DNA of 48,516 nucleotides from Bacteroidota bacterium (GCA_023393375.1 JAEWLI010000113.1:1-48516), one strand, 5' to 3'. Positions 34,522-43,300 are shown, counted from the stretch's first letter. Numbers and translations are program-made. Notes: generated by a model from the letters alone, not told the origin.

Positions 34522-35799
34522 ATGTACGACCGGTTTAAGACCTTAAGTTTATCGTATAAAAATGCTCCGATTCAGATCAGAGAGGCAATTTCTTTGGATG
34601 AAAGCATCATAACTGACCTTCTGACAACGATTTCGGAGTTTTATACGGATATTGAAGAAGCAATTATTTTGTCGACCTGCAATCGGACTGAAGTATATTA
34701 TGTTTCCGATAAGGACGTTTTTGACCAGATTATTAAATTGATCGGGGTTAAAAAAAACATGTCCCATATTCAACAGTACACTTCTTTTTTTGAACAATAT
34801 GAGGGTGAAGAAGCGGTACAGCGTTTATTTAATGTTTCGGCGGGTCTTGAAGCTCAGGTAGTTGGGGACATGCAAATAGCCAATCAGGTAAAGCGTGCTT
34901 ATCAAATGAGTGCTGACTTGAATATGGCCGGACCATTTTTACACCGTTTAATGCACACTGTGTTCTTTACAAATAAGAGAATTGTGCAGGAAACCGCCTT
35001 TAAAGATGGCATAGCTTCAGTATCATACGCTGCCATTGAATTGGTAGAGGAAATGACCTCGCATATCGTAAATCCTAAAATACTTACCATTGGGTTGGGC
35101 GAAATTGGTGTAGATGTATGCAAAAGTCTGGCTGCGGCTAAATTTGAAAATGTAATTATAACAAACAGAACATTGGATAAAGCTGTTTCAATAGCTGAAT
35201 CCTGTGGTTTTACTACAATTGATTTTTCTAGTTCACTTGATGCCGTGAAAGACGCTGATGTGATTATTTCATCACTTTCAGGAGATAATTTTTTTATATC
35301 CAAACAATGGATGGACTCCCTTGAAATACCAGGTTATAAATATTTTATCGATCTTGGCATCCCCAGAAGTATCGATCAAGCTATTGAGAATACTCCTGGT
35401 GTACTTTTATATAATATTGATAACATCAAAAGCAAAACTACAGAAGCACTCACCAAGCGGTTGGCAGCAATTCCCGATGTAAAAGCAATTATTGCACAAT
35501 CACTTAAAGAATTCAAATCCTGGTCCAAAGAAATGGAGGTTTCCCCTACCATTAAAAAATTCAAGGATGCTTTAGAGAAAATCAGAAAGGAAGAAATAGC
35601 TAGGCATCTGAAAGATCTTGATGCAAAAGAGTCAGATAAAGTTGATAAAATCACCAAAAATATTCTGCAAAAGATCATCAAATTGCCGGTATTAAATTTG
35701 AAAGCAGCCTGTAAAAGAGGCGATGCGGAAAACCTTGTTGGTGTATTGAATGAACTTTTTGATCTTGAAGGAATTGCTAAGAAAAAACCTGTTAAATGA
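34522..35799 (+). CDS. hemA: Glutamyl-tRNA reductase
   Basis: The 425-residue protein matches GluTR, which reduces glutamyl-tRNA(Glu) to glutamate-1-semialdehyde, the first step of C5 tetrapyrrole synthesis. The catalytic cysteine is in LSTCNRTEVYY (about residue 53); the tRNA-binding and NADPH domains follow (GLEAQVVGD, ILTIGLGEIG), then the dimerisation helices. The Rossmann loop reads GLGEIG where many relatives have GAGEMG. No other heme gene is adjacent. Its 3' end overlaps a terminator that serves the small minus-strand gene at 35803-35934. Confidence 0.92.
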   Translation: MYDRFKTLSLSYKNAPIQIREAISLDESIITDLLTTISEFYTDIEEAIILSTCNRTEVYYVSDKDVFDQIIKLIGVKKNMSHIQQYTSFFEQYEGEEAVQRLFNVSAGLEAQVVGDMQIANQVKRAYQMSADLNMAGPFLHRLMHTVFFTNKRIVQETAFKDGIASVSYAAIELVEEMTSHIVNPKILTIGLGEIGVDVCKSLAAAKFENVIITNRTLDKAVSIAESCGFTTIDFSSSLDAVKDADVIISSLSGDNFFISKQWMDSLEIPGYKYFIDLGIPRSIDQAIENTPGVLLYNIDNIKSKTTEALTKRLAAIPDVKAIIAQSLKEFKSWSKEMEVSPTIKKFKDALEKIRKEEIARHLKDLDAKESDKVDKITKNILQKIIKLPVLNLKAACKRGDAENLVGVLNELFDLEGIAKKKPVK

Positions 35800-35812
35800 T
35801 ATTTATAACAGG
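35782..35812 (-). terminator. Terminator of the small minus-strand gene
   Basis: On the minus strand CCTGTTA (35812-35806) pairs with TAACAGG (35794-35788), and six T follow (35787-35782). It lies over the last codons of hemA and contains the end of the small gene, which supports that gene being transcribed. Confidence 0.5.
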
Positions 35813-35934
35813 TAACCCAATAGGATGATGATCAGTATGATCACAAAATATAAAGGACGGTGTTTGGCCTTCGGTTTACCGAAAAACCACGAATTCACGC
35901 CATATTTTGATCGTTTTTCATATTCTGTCTTCAT
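35803..35934 (-). CDS. 43-residue single-span membrane protein
   Basis: This short open frame starts at the ATG at 35934 and reads MKTEYEKRSKYGVNSWFFGK, then PKAKHRPLYF, then one hydrophobic helix VIILIIILLGYLL, and stops at TAA 35805-35803. A basic half followed by one C-terminal membrane helix is a plausible tail-anchored design. It sits between two plus-strand genes, convergent to hemA, and has its own terminator. I do not recognise a family. Codon choice is like its neighbours. Confidence 0.55.
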   Translation of the reverse strand: MKTEYEKRSKYGVNSWFFGKPKAKHRPLYFVIILIIILLGYLL

Positions 35935-36050
35935 AATCAAAAATGCTATATAGGCACATTAAAAAATATAACACACAATTATTGGTAAAAGATTCACTGT
36001 TTTAATCATAAGGCCATTTTTTACCATTTTTTTTTGAAACTGAATAAATT

Positions 36051-36932
36051 ATGACATCCATTATAGACCTTATTGGTAATACTCCATTGGTAGAATTAAA
36101 ACAACTGGTGAAAAATCCACACGTAAAAGTATGGGTTAAACTGGAAGGCGATAATCCGGGTGGAAGCGTAAAAGACCGGGCAGCTTATGGAATGATCAAA
36201 GGGGCAGTGGAACGTGGTGATCTTAAGCCGGGTGTGAAAATGATAGAACCCACCAGTGGGAATACCGGGATTGCGCTTGCGATGATTGCCGGGATTATGG
36301 GATATGAAATTGAGCTGGTGATGCCCGAAAATGCTACCCGTGAAAGGACATTGACCATGGAAGCCTATGGTGCCAAAGTGATTTTAACACCAAAAGAAAA
36401 ATCTATGGAAGGTGCCATTGATTATGCGCATCAACAAGTTGCCAAAGGTGGGTATTTAATGTTAAATCAATTTGCCAATCCGGATAATTATCTGGCGCAT
36501 TATCAGACGACAGGTCCCGAAATTTGGAATGATACAAAAGGAAAAGTTACACACTTTGTGTCGTCTATGGGCACTACCGGAACAATAATGGGCGTTTCAA
36601 GATTTCTAAAAGAAAAGAACCCTGATATCCAAATAGTTGGTGTACAACCCGAAGGAGAGTCTTGCATTCCCGGTATCCGTCGTTGGCCTCAGGAATATTT
36701 GCCAAAAATATTTGAAAAGGAACGTGTGGACCGTACCATAGATATTAGTCAACAGGAAGCTACGGAAACTGCCAGAATGTTGGCTAAGAAGGAAGGAATA
36801 TTTGCAGGAATGAGCAGTGGCGGAGCCGTAGGGGCAGCATTAAAATTAGCGGAAGAGCTGGATAGCGGCATCATTGTATGTATTGTTTGTGACCGGGGCG
36901 ATCGGTATTTATCGTCTGATTTATTTGGCTAA
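36051..36932 (+). CDS. cysM: Cysteine synthase B (O-acetylserine sulfhydrylase)
   Basis: The 293-residue PLP enzyme has IGNTPLVEL at the N-terminus, the PLP lysine in NPGGSVKDRAA, the phosphate-binding TSGNTGIA and the C-terminal GMSSGGAVGA. The CysM branch is favoured by the short length and by the end ACC-to-stop region VCDRGDRYLSSDLFG, typical of CysM. It converts O-acetylserine and sulfide (or thiosulfate) to cysteine or sulfocysteine. The amidohydrolase gene begins 78 nt later on the same strand. Confidence 0.9.
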   Translation: MTSIIDLIGNTPLVELKQLVKNPHVKVWVKLEGDNPGGSVKDRAAYGMIKGAVERGDLKPGVKMIEPTSGNTGIALAMIAGIMGYEIELVMPENATRERTLTMEAYGAKVILTPKEKSMEGAIDYAHQQVAKGGYLMLNQFANPDNYLAHYQTTGPEIWNDTKGKVTHFVSSMGTTGTIMGVSRFLKEKNPDIQIVGVQPEGESCIPGIRRWPQEYLPKIFEKERVDRTIDISQQEATETARMLAKKEGIFAGMSSGGAVGAALKLAEELDSGIIVCIVCDRGDRYLSSDLFG

Positions 36933-37010
36933 AATCAGGAACTAAATCCACTGACTTTACTGTTGGCAAGGGAATCAATTATAAAAAGTTTTAATGCTTC
37001 AGTCAATAAA

Positions 37011-37889
37011 ATGCAGGAAAAAAATATAAATATTGGCATTGTACAGATGTCGTGCAGCGAGGATAAATCCGAAAATCTGGAGAAAACCATAAAACTGATA
37101 GAAGAAGCTGCCGCAAAAGGAGCTCAAATCGTCTGCCTGCAAGAACTGTTTAACACGCTCTATTTTTGTGATGTGGAAGATTGGAGCAGATTTTCCCTGG
37201 CTGAAGAAATTCCCGGAGGAGAAACCTCACAAAAACTACAGGCGATTGCCGGCAAACTAAAAGTAGTGATTGTAGCTTCTTTATTTGAAAAAAGATCACA
37301 TGGCATTTATCATAATACTGTGGCAGTAATAGATGCTGACGGTACTTATTTGGGAAAATATAGAAAAAGCCATATTCCCGACGATCCAGGTTATTATGAA
37401 AAGTTTTATTTTACCCCCGGTGATACCGGTTATAAAGTTTTTGATACAAAATTTGCCAAAATTGGTGTGTTGATTTGTTGGGACCAGTGGTATCCTGAAG
37501 CTGCCAGGCTCACTGCACTCATGGGAGCAGAAGTCTTATTTTATCCCACCGCAATTGGCTGGGCCGATGCAGAACCAGACGATGAGGGGAAGGAGCAATT
37601 TGAAGCATGGCAAACCATTCAGCGGAGTCATGCCATTGCCAATGGTATACATGTGGTGGCAGTGAACCGGGTAGGTAGGGAAGGGGAAACCGTTTTTTGG
37701 GGAGCTTCTTTTATCGCAAATCCATTCGGAACGATATTGTACCAAGCCAGTCATGACAAAGAAGAAATTCAAGTTCAGAAAATAAATCTAAACACAACAG
37801 ATTATTACCGGACACATTGGCCATTTCTGCGCGATCGTAGAATTGATACCTATTCACCAATAGTAAATCGGTTTATTGACGAAGATTAA
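37011..37889 (+). CDS. aguB: N-carbamoylputrescine amidase-like nitrilase-family hydrolase
   Basis: The 292-residue protein, from the ATG at 37011, belongs to the carbon-nitrogen hydrolase family with the Glu-Lys-Cys triad: Glu in CLQELF, Lys in KYRKSHIPD and Cys in VLICWDQW. The stretches HIPDDPGYYEKFYF and CWDQWYPEAARL are characteristic of AguB, which turns N-carbamoylputrescine into putrescine, CO2 and ammonia. A TTG at 36963 would add 16 residues before the conserved NINIGIVQMSC start; the ATG fits the family better. The usual partner, agmatine deiminase, is not in the window. Confidence 0.85.
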   Translation: MQEKNINIGIVQMSCSEDKSENLEKTIKLIEEAAAKGAQIVCLQELFNTLYFCDVEDWSRFSLAEEIPGGETSQKLQAIAGKLKVVIVASLFEKRSHGIYHNTVAVIDADGTYLGKYRKSHIPDDPGYYEKFYFTPGDTGYKVFDTKFAKIGVLICWDQWYPEAARLTALMGAEVLFYPTAIGWADAEPDDEGKEQFEAWQTIQRSHAIANGIHVVAVNRVGREGETVFWGASFIANPFGTILYQASHDKEEIQVQKINLNTTDYYRTHWPFLRDRRIDTYSPIVNRFIDED

Positions 37890-37981
37890 TGAATTGGAAA
37901 TTAAGTACTTTGGTATAGATCAGAGTGATCACTATTTCTCGTCAAACAAAAACCCTAAGTACAAATCTTAATTATTAATTA

Positions 37982-37989
37982 TATATTTG
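37982..37989 (+). promoter_or_regulatory. -7 box of the queD-like gene
   Basis: TATATTTG at 37982-37989 fits TAnnTTTG; no good TTG is seen upstream. A TTG at 37987 that could be taken as a start codon lies inside the box, which supports the ATG at 38014. Confidence 0.35.
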
Positions 37990-38013
37990 CAGTTTGATTT
38001 TAAAAATGCAGTA

Positions 38014-38433
38014 ATGATTTATTTGAGCAGACAGGTTCATTTTTGTGCAGCACATAAACTGTATAATAAAAATTGGACAGCGGAGAAGAATAAAGAGGTA
38101 TTTGGGTTATGCGCAAATGAAAACTGGCATGGCCATAATTTTGATCTTACAGTTACCGTAAAGGGATTGCCCGATCCGGATACTGGCTTTGTCATGAATT
38201 TCAAAGACCTGAATAAGATAATCAAAACAGAGATATTGGGAAAAGTTGATCACAGGAATCTGAATATGGATGTAGATTTTATGGAAGGTAAAATGGCCAC
38301 CTGTGAAATTCTGACCATAGAATTCTGGAAAATTTTGGAACCAGCCATAAAAAAACATTCACCCCGGGTAAGCTTACACTGTCTCAAATTATATGAGACA
38401 CCAGGTAATTATGCGGAATATTATGGTGAATAG
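38014..38433 (+). CDS. queD: 6-carboxytetrahydropterin synthase / 6-pyruvoyl-tetrahydropterin synthase family
   Basis: The 139-residue protein has the T-fold PTPS signature. Zinc histidines lie in VHFCAAH and in NWHGHNF, the catalytic Cys-containing loop is GLCANENWHGHNF, and the end is LYETPGNYAEYYGE. QueD makes 6-carboxytetrahydropterin for queuosine; the related PTPS makes biopterin precursors. Sequence alone does not separate them, and no other queuosine gene is adjacent. QueD is the more usual assignment in bacteria. Confidence 0.82.
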   Translation: MIYLSRQVHFCAAHKLYNKNWTAEKNKEVFGLCANENWHGHNFDLTVTVKGLPDPDTGFVMNFKDLNKIIKTEILGKVDHRNLNMDVDFMEGKMATCEILTIEFWKILEPAIKKHSPRVSLHCLKLYETPGNYAEYYGE

Positions 38434-38441
38434 GTTTTTAT

Positions 38442-38472
38442 GTAAATTAAAAACACTATTTTTTTAATTTAC
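38442..38472. repeat. 12-bp AT-rich hairpin before lpxB
   Basis: GTAAATTAAAAA (38442-38453) pairs perfectly with TTTTTAATTTAC (38461-38472), loop CACTATT, ending six bases before the lpxB start codon. It could hide the lpxB ribosome site in the mRNA or act as a weak attenuator between the queD-like gene and lpxB. Confidence 0.45.
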
Positions 38473-38478
38473 CAATGC

Positions 38479-39597
38479 ATGAAATATTATATCATAGCCG
38501 GAGAGAAGTCGGGGGATTTACATGGCTCAAATTTAATTACAGAACTAAAAAAGCAGGATAAATCAGCAGAAATAAGGTGCTGGGGTGGCGAACTGATGGA
38601 AAAAGCTGGCGCAACGCTCGTCCGTCACTATAAAGAGACTGCTTTTATGGGGATTTGGGAAGCCATGATCAACCTTGGCAAAATTTCCAAAAATCTTGAA
38701 TTCTGCAAAAAAGATATCTCCCAGTTTCAGCCAGATGTGGTCATCCTGATTGATTATCCCGGTTTTAATCTGAGAATAGCAAAATTTGCAAAAACCGCAG
38801 GCTTCAAAGTATTATATTATATTTCTCCAAAAATATGGGCTTGGAACAAGGGTAGGATCAAACAGATCAAAGCCTATGTAGATAAGATGTTGGTGATTTT
38901 GCCATTCGAAAAAGAATTCTACAAACAATACGATTATCCGGTAGATTATGTGGGCAATCCTGTTTACGATGCTGTAAAAAAGCATCAGGTAAGTTTAAGT
39001 TTTTTTGAAAAAAACAAGTTACCTGAAGATAAAACCATTGTGGCTATGCTTCCTGGAAGTCGCTTTCAGGAAATTGAGAAAATGATGCCGATCATGTGTG
39101 AAACAGCCTTGTTTCATCCCGATTATCATTTTGTAGTTGCTGCGGTTTCCCATATCGATCAGACACTCTATTCCACTGCTTCAGGTATTTCAAACGTTAC
39201 TTTGGTATATGAACAAACCTATGACTTGTTGGCATATTCCGACGCAGCTATCGTAGCATCAGGTACTGCCACTTTGGAGACTGCATTATGGGATGTACCA
39301 CAGGTTGTGGTTTATAAAACTAGCATGCTTACCTACCTAATTGGTAAAAAGTTCGTCAAAATCAGGTTCATCTCCCTAGTCAACCTAATTGCAGATAAGG
39401 AAGTGGTGAAGGAATTGATCCAGCAAGACATGAATGTGGAAGCTGTAGCCAAAGAACTTCACGAAATTTTACATAATAAGAACCGAAGGCTCTTTATGAT
39501 TAAGGAATATAATAAGATCAAAGAGAGTTTGAAGGATGGAAAGGCTTCTTTTCTGGCTGCAAAAAAAGTAGTGGAATTTTTGAATCAAGGTAAATAA
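38479..39597 (+). CDS. lpxB: Lipid-A-disaccharide synthase
   Basis: The 372-residue GT19 glycosyltransferase joins UDP-2,3-diacylglucosamine and lipid X to give the lipid A disaccharide, at the inner face of the cytoplasmic membrane. Visible family motifs are AGEKSGDLHGSNLI at the N-terminus, CWGGELMEKAGA, FMGIWE, IDYPGFNLRIA, YYISPKIWAWNKGR, LPGSRFQEIEKMMP and VASGTATLETAL. Length is usual. It confirms a Gram-negative outer membrane with lipid A. Confidence 0.93.
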   Translation: MKYYIIAGEKSGDLHGSNLITELKKQDKSAEIRCWGGELMEKAGATLVRHYKETAFMGIWEAMINLGKISKNLEFCKKDISQFQPDVVILIDYPGFNLRIAKFAKTAGFKVLYYISPKIWAWNKGRIKQIKAYVDKMLVILPFEKEFYKQYDYPVDYVGNPVYDAVKKHQVSLSFFEKNKLPEDKTIVAMLPGSRFQEIEKMMPIMCETALFHPDYHFVVAAVSHIDQTLYSTASGISNVTLVYEQTYDLLAYSDAAIVASGTATLETALWDVPQVVVYKTSMLTYLIGKKFVKIRFISLVNLIADKEVVKELIQQDMNVEAVAKELHEILHNKNRRLFMIKEYNKIKESLKDGKASFLAAKKVVEFLNQGK

Positions 39598-39637
39598 AAA
39601 AGGTTGTTTCCATTCGATAAATCAAGCAGAAACAACC
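39594..39637 (-). terminator. Terminator of clpX
   Basis: On the minus strand GGTTGTTTC (39637-39629) pairs with GAAACAACC (39610-39602), followed by TTTTTTATTT. It overlaps the stop codon of the convergent lpxB. On the plus strand no T-tract follows, so it serves clpX mainly. Confidence 0.7.
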
Positions 39638-39658
39638 CGTTGTTGAAACATCGCAGCT

Positions 39659-40888
39659 TTACGCTACCTTCAACTTCTTAAATTTAGATTTCTCCAGTTT
39701 CTCAGTTGCATATTCCCTCGAGATCCTGAATGATTTTATTTCATCATTTGACGGGATTTCAAACATGGCATCCGTAACGATTGCTTCACAAATTGAGCGA
39801 AGCCCTCTGGCACCTAGTTTAAACTCTATGGCTTTGGTTACGATATAATCCAAAGCATCATCATCAAATTCAAGCTCAACACCTTCCATATCAAACAGCT
39901 TTTTGTATTGTTTGGTCAGGGCGTTTTTTGGTTCAGTTAATATTTTCCTCAGAATGTCACTACCTAATGGATTCAAATAGGTGAGCACAGGTAATCGACC
40001 AATGAGTTCTGGAATTAAGCCAAATAATCTTAAATCATGAGCTGTTACGTATTTCAGCAGGTTCTCTTTATCGATTTTTTCTTCTTCACGATCTCCCGAC
40101 AAGAAACCTAACGGTCTGGTATTCAAACGTTTAGCAATGGTTTTGTCCAACCCATCAAAGGCTCCACCACAAATAAAGAGGATATTTTCAGTATTGACTG
40201 AAATCATTTTTTGATCTGGATGTTTTCTGCCTCCTTGAGGGGGTACATTTACTGCTGTACCTTCCAGAAGCTTCAAAAGAGCCTGTTGTACACCTTCGCC
40301 ACTTACATCACGTGTGATGGAAGGATTATCAGATTTTCTGGCTATTTTGTCTATTTCATCGATATAGACAATTCCTCTTTCAGCAGCTTCCACTTCATAA
40401 TTGGCTGCCTGTAATAACCTTGTCAAAATACTTTCCACATCTTCTCCTACATACCCGGCTTCAGTCAACACTGTGGCATCGGCAATGCAAAATGGCACCT
40501 GAAGCATATTTGCCAGTGTTCGGGCAAGGTAGGTTTTACCGGTACCTGTTTCGCCTACCATAATGATGTTTGATTTTTCGATCACGACATCATCATCATC
40601 GGCTTTCTTCTGCATCAATCTTTTGTAATGATTATAAACGGCTACCGAAATAACTTTTTTTGCTTCATCTTGACCGACAACGTACTGATCTAGATATTTT
40701 TTCATTTCAGTAGGCTTGATCAGGCTGAACTTGGGTGAAGATTGTTTGTTTTTTGTTTTCAGTTCTTCTGTCAGTATCTGTTGAGCTTGTGTGATGCATC
40801 TGTCGCAGATATGGGCATGAATACCCGATACCATCAGATCCACATCTTTTTTACTTCTACCGCAAAATGAACAGGTTACTTGTGCCAT
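39659..40888 (-). CDS. clpX: ATP-dependent Clp protease ATP-binding subunit ClpX
   Basis: The 409-residue AAA+ unfoldase has an N-terminal zinc-binding domain (VTCSFCGRS ... ICDRC), Walker A GETGTGKT, Walker B IVYIDEIDKI, the RKSDNPSITRDVSGEGVQQ sensor-loop region, and the usual C-terminal domain. It unfolds substrates and feeds them to ClpP, whose gene lies 33 nt upstream. ATGs at codons 1 and 3 of the frame are possible (40894 or 40888); MAQVTCSFC is the usual family beginning, so 40888 is chosen. Confidence 0.95.
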   Translation of the reverse strand: MAQVTCSFCGRSKKDVDLMVSGIHAHICDRCITQAQQILTEELKTKNKQSSPKFSLIKPTEMKKYLDQYVVGQDEAKKVISVAVYNHYKRLMQKKADDDDVVIEKSNIIMVGETGTGKTYLARTLANMLQVPFCIADATVLTEAGYVGEDVESILTRLLQAANYEVEAAERGIVYIDEIDKIARKSDNPSITRDVSGEGVQQALLKLLEGTAVNVPPQGGRKHPDQKMISVNTENILFICGGAFDGLDKTIAKRLNTRPLGFLSGDREEEKIDKENLLKYVTAHDLRLFGLIPELIGRLPVLTYLNPLGSDILRKILTEPKNALTKQYKKLFDMEGVELEFDDDALDYIVTKAIEFKLGARGLRSICEAIVTDAMFEIPSNDEIKSFRISREYATEKLEKSKFKKLKVA

Positions 40889-40921
40889 GCGCAATATTTT
40901 TGTTCAAAAATATATTTTTTT

Positions 40922-41593
40922 TTAATTCTTTCTTTCCAATACTTCGTCTATTAATCCGTACTCTTTAGCCTCGTTCGCTTTCATCCAATAATCCCTGTCG
41001 GAATCTTTTTTGATTTGTTCAGGATCTTTACCGGTATGTTTTGCCAAGATTTCATGCAGCTCATCCTTGATCAATAAGATCTGACGGGCTGTAATTTCTA
41101 CATCGGTTGCCTGGCCTCCGGCTCCACCTAAAGGTTGATGGATCATGATCCGGGCATGAGGAAGAGCAGTTCTTTTATTTTTAGCTCCCCCGGTCAAAAG
41201 TATTGCTCCCATCGATGCTGCAAGCCCGGTACAGATGGTAGCTACATCCGGATTTACATACTGCATGGTATCATATATACCCATACCCGCATAAACGGAA
41301 CCACCCGGGCTGTTAATATACATATAAATGTCTTTTTTCGCATCCACAGAATCAAGAAACAACAGCTGGGCTGTAAGAATATTTGCAATGTGGTCATCAA
41401 TCGGCAAACCGACAAAAAGTATACGGTCCATGATCAACCTCGAAAATACATCAATTTCCCGGAAGTTGGTTGGACGCTCTTCAATTACGGAACGGGTCAT
41501 GTTTTCGACATGGTGTATGTATTTATCCACTGCCAATCCATTGATACCCTGAGCTTTTACAGCATACTTTCTGAATTCGTCTTTATTAATCAT
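40922..41593 (-). CDS. clpP: ATP-dependent Clp protease proteolytic subunit ClpP
   Basis: The 223-residue serine protease has its triad in place: Ser in GLAASMGA, His in RIMIHQP and Asp in SDRDYWM. The INSPGGSVYAGMGIYD oxyanion region is typical. It has an N-terminal stretch of about 25 residues before the mature core that may be a propeptide. It lies between tig and clpX on the same strand, but a strong hairpin terminator separates it from tig, so clpP-clpX may have their own promoter. Confidence 0.95.
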   Translation of the reverse strand: MINKDEFRKYAVKAQGINGLAVDKYIHHVENMTRSVIEERPTNFREIDVFSRLIMDRILFVGLPIDDHIANILTAQLLFLDSVDAKKDIYMYINSPGGSVYAGMGIYDTMQYVNPDVATICTGLAASMGAILLTGGAKNKRTALPHARIMIHQPLGGAGGQATDVEITARQILLIKDELHEILAKHTGKDPEQIKKDSDRDYWMKANEAKEYGLIDEVLERKN

Positions 41594-41638
41594 GGTAATT
41601 ATCTTTACTGATTACAAAATATTTAGTTACGTGTAAAT

Positions 41639-41665
41639 AAAAAAAAAGCCCTTTGAAGAAAGGAC
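41639..41665 (-). terminator. Terminator between tig and clpP
   Basis: On the minus strand GTCCTTT (41665-41659) pairs with AAAGGGC (41654-41648), with one G-U pair and the tetraloop CTTC, followed by a run of nine T. It is a strong intrinsic terminator shape, so transcription from tig should mostly stop before clpP. Confidence 0.8.
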
Positions 41666-41692
41666 TTTCATATAAACTATTAAAAGTATTAC

Positions 41693-43021
41693 TTAGTTCG
41701 AAACGACCTTCTTGAATTCTTCAATATTAACTGTTTTTTGATTAATTTTCAATTGTTCCTTCACAGCATTTATAATTTTTTCATTTTTTACCTGCTCATG
41801 AAGCTCCATATAGGTTTTTCCTTCACCACCTTGCAAGTAATTATCGGCAAGTTTATCAATGTTTTCTTCCAGAAATTGAGGTGGCATACCAGATGATTTC
41901 AGATAATCACTTACCACAGACCTGGCTTTTTGATGAATTTCCTCCTTGTCAACCGACAAATTAAGGTCTTCTGCGATCTTATTTCTGAGAACTGACCATT
42001 TTAGTTCTTTCAGGTAATTGTCAAACTCATTCTCAATTTTAGAGTCATCAATTTTTTCATCGTTCACCTTGAGCCATTTAATGAGGAAGTTTTTTGGTAG
42101 CTCTATATCAGTTTCTTCCAACAATTTTGTTCTGATATGGTGGGTCAGCAGGAAATCAGTTTCCCTGGCGTAGTTTTCTTTTAAATTTTCGGCGATTTTT
42201 CCTTTCAGCTCCTCTTCGGTTTTTACCTGATCTGGGCCAAATAGTTTATCAAAAAACTCCTGATTTAGTTCTGCCTTTGCACGACGGTCAATTTTATTTA
42301 CCTGAAAAGAAAATTCACCAGAAATGTCTTTTGCTTCATCGGTAGTTTTTCCAGTTACCAGTCCGATTAACCTATCCTCTGCAAAAGTTTTCCTTATATC
42401 AAAAGTGATTGTATCTTCCGGCTTGACACCAATAAAAGCTTTTCTCTCATTTTCGTTTACTTCAAATAAAGCAATTACGGTATCTCTTTCAATTTCTCCA
42501 TCTTTTTGTTTCAATGACCCATAAAGATAGTCACCTTCTTCACTCGATTCAGGATTTATGGTTTCTCCATATTGGATAAGAAGATTTTCGATAGCTTCAT
42601 CGATGCTTTTATCATCAATTTCGATATCATAACGAGTGATTTCGGTATTCAAAGAATAATTAAAATCCCCGATCAGGCCTACTTCATACTCGAATTCAAA
42701 TTCTTTTTGATTATCCCAATCAATATCCCGGCTTTTTTCCATGTTGGGCAGGGGGTCACCAATAATTTTCAGGTTATTTTCCTTGATATAATTGGTGATA
42801 GAAGATGACAGCATTTGGTTCAGTTCTTCTACCATAATGCTTTTTCCATACAATTTTTTAATCAGGGTTGATGGAGCTTTCCCTGGTCTGAAACCTTTGA
42901 TATTAGCTTTTTTGCTATATTCCTTAATTTTTTTATCAACATTGGGCTCATAATCAGCTTCAGAAAGTTTAACCTTGATGGAAGCCTCTGTAGCCGAACT
43001 TTTGTCTAATATAATGTCCAA
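41693..43021 (-). CDS. tig: Trigger factor (ribosome-associated chaperone)
   Basis: The 442-residue protein has the ribosome-binding domain with the signature KGFRPGKAP (about residues 41-49), a degenerate PPIase-like middle (about 150-245) and a long helical C-terminal chaperone part. The start is TTG at 43021, inferred from the family beginning (MDIxLDK...ADYEPxVxKxIKEYSKKA). No ATG precedes it in frame near the right place, and AAGAAGG seven bases upstream is one of the few Shine-Dalgarno-like sites here. The PPIase part is weakly conserved, which is common in Bacteroidota. Confidence 0.92.
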   Translation of the reverse strand: MDIILDKSSATEASIKVKLSEADYEPNVDKKIKEYSKKANIKGFRPGKAPSTLIKKLYGKSIMVEELNQMLSSSITNYIKENNLKIIGDPLPNMEKSRDIDWDNQKEFEFEYEVGLIGDFNYSLNTEITRYDIEIDDKSIDEAIENLLIQYGETINPESSEEGDYLYGSLKQKDGEIERDTVIALFEVNENERKAFIGVKPEDTITFDIRKTFAEDRLIGLVTGKTTDEAKDISGEFSFQVNKIDRRAKAELNQEFFDKLFGPDQVKTEEELKGKIAENLKENYARETDFLLTHHIRTKLLEETDIELPKNFLIKWLKVNDEKIDDSKIENEFDNYLKELKWSVLRNKIAEDLNLSVDKEEIHQKARSVVSDYLKSSGMPPQFLEENIDKLADNYLQGGEGKTYMELHEQVKNEKIINAVKEQLKINQKTVNIEEFKKVVSN

Positions 43022-43072
43022 GGCCTTCTTTGTTTAAATGTTAAAAAATTAATTAATTTTTTTGGATGAATT

Positions 43073-43105
43073 AAAAACCCTCAACTGTGTTAAACAATCG
43101 AGGGT
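43073..43105 (-). terminator. Terminator of the tRNA-Leu transcript
   Basis: On the minus strand ACCCTC (43105-43100) pairs with GAGGGT (43082-43077), followed by TTTTTAATT. It lies seven bases after the 3' end of the tRNA gene. Confidence 0.55.
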
Positions 43106-43111
43106 ATTAAG

Positions 43112-43193
43112 TGCGGATGAAGGGACTCGAACCCCCATGCCTCGCGGCGCTAGATCCTAAGTCTAGTGCGTCTACCAGTTTCGCCACATCCGC
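43112..43193 (-). tRNA. tRNA-Leu (anticodon UAG)
   Basis: The minus strand folds as an 82-nt class II tRNA. Acceptor arms GCGGATG and CATCCGC pair fully, the D-arm is GGCGAAACTGGTAGACGC, and the anticodon stem is CTAGA/TCTAG with loop CTTAGGA (anticodon TAG). A long variable arm (GCGCCGCGAGGC) and a T-loop GTTCGAGTCC follow. The CCA end is not encoded. TAG plus the long variable arm means leucine. Confidence 0.95.
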
Positions 43194-43300
43194 TTTTCTT
43201 CTGTGGTTGCCTACCAGGGTTTGGTGTCGACAATCTGCTTTTTATTAGTTCTACAAGCACATCAAACCACCCAATCTTTCCATTCTTGTAAAACAGGTTG
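43194..43300 (-). other. Leader between the tRNA-Leu promoter and the tRNA
   Basis: This is about 100 nt of probable 5' leader. It contains one tiny frame (ATG GAA AGA TTG GGT, then GGTTTGATGTGCTTG and TAG) and a longer frame that runs on into the tRNA and is not believed to be translated. No second tRNA is found in it. Confidence 0.35.

Noticed and set aside
43140..43290. Open minus-strand frame running through the tRNA-Leu leader into the tRNA
   Set aside because: It ends inside the tRNA anticodon arm, and tRNA-overlapping frames of this kind are usually spurious.
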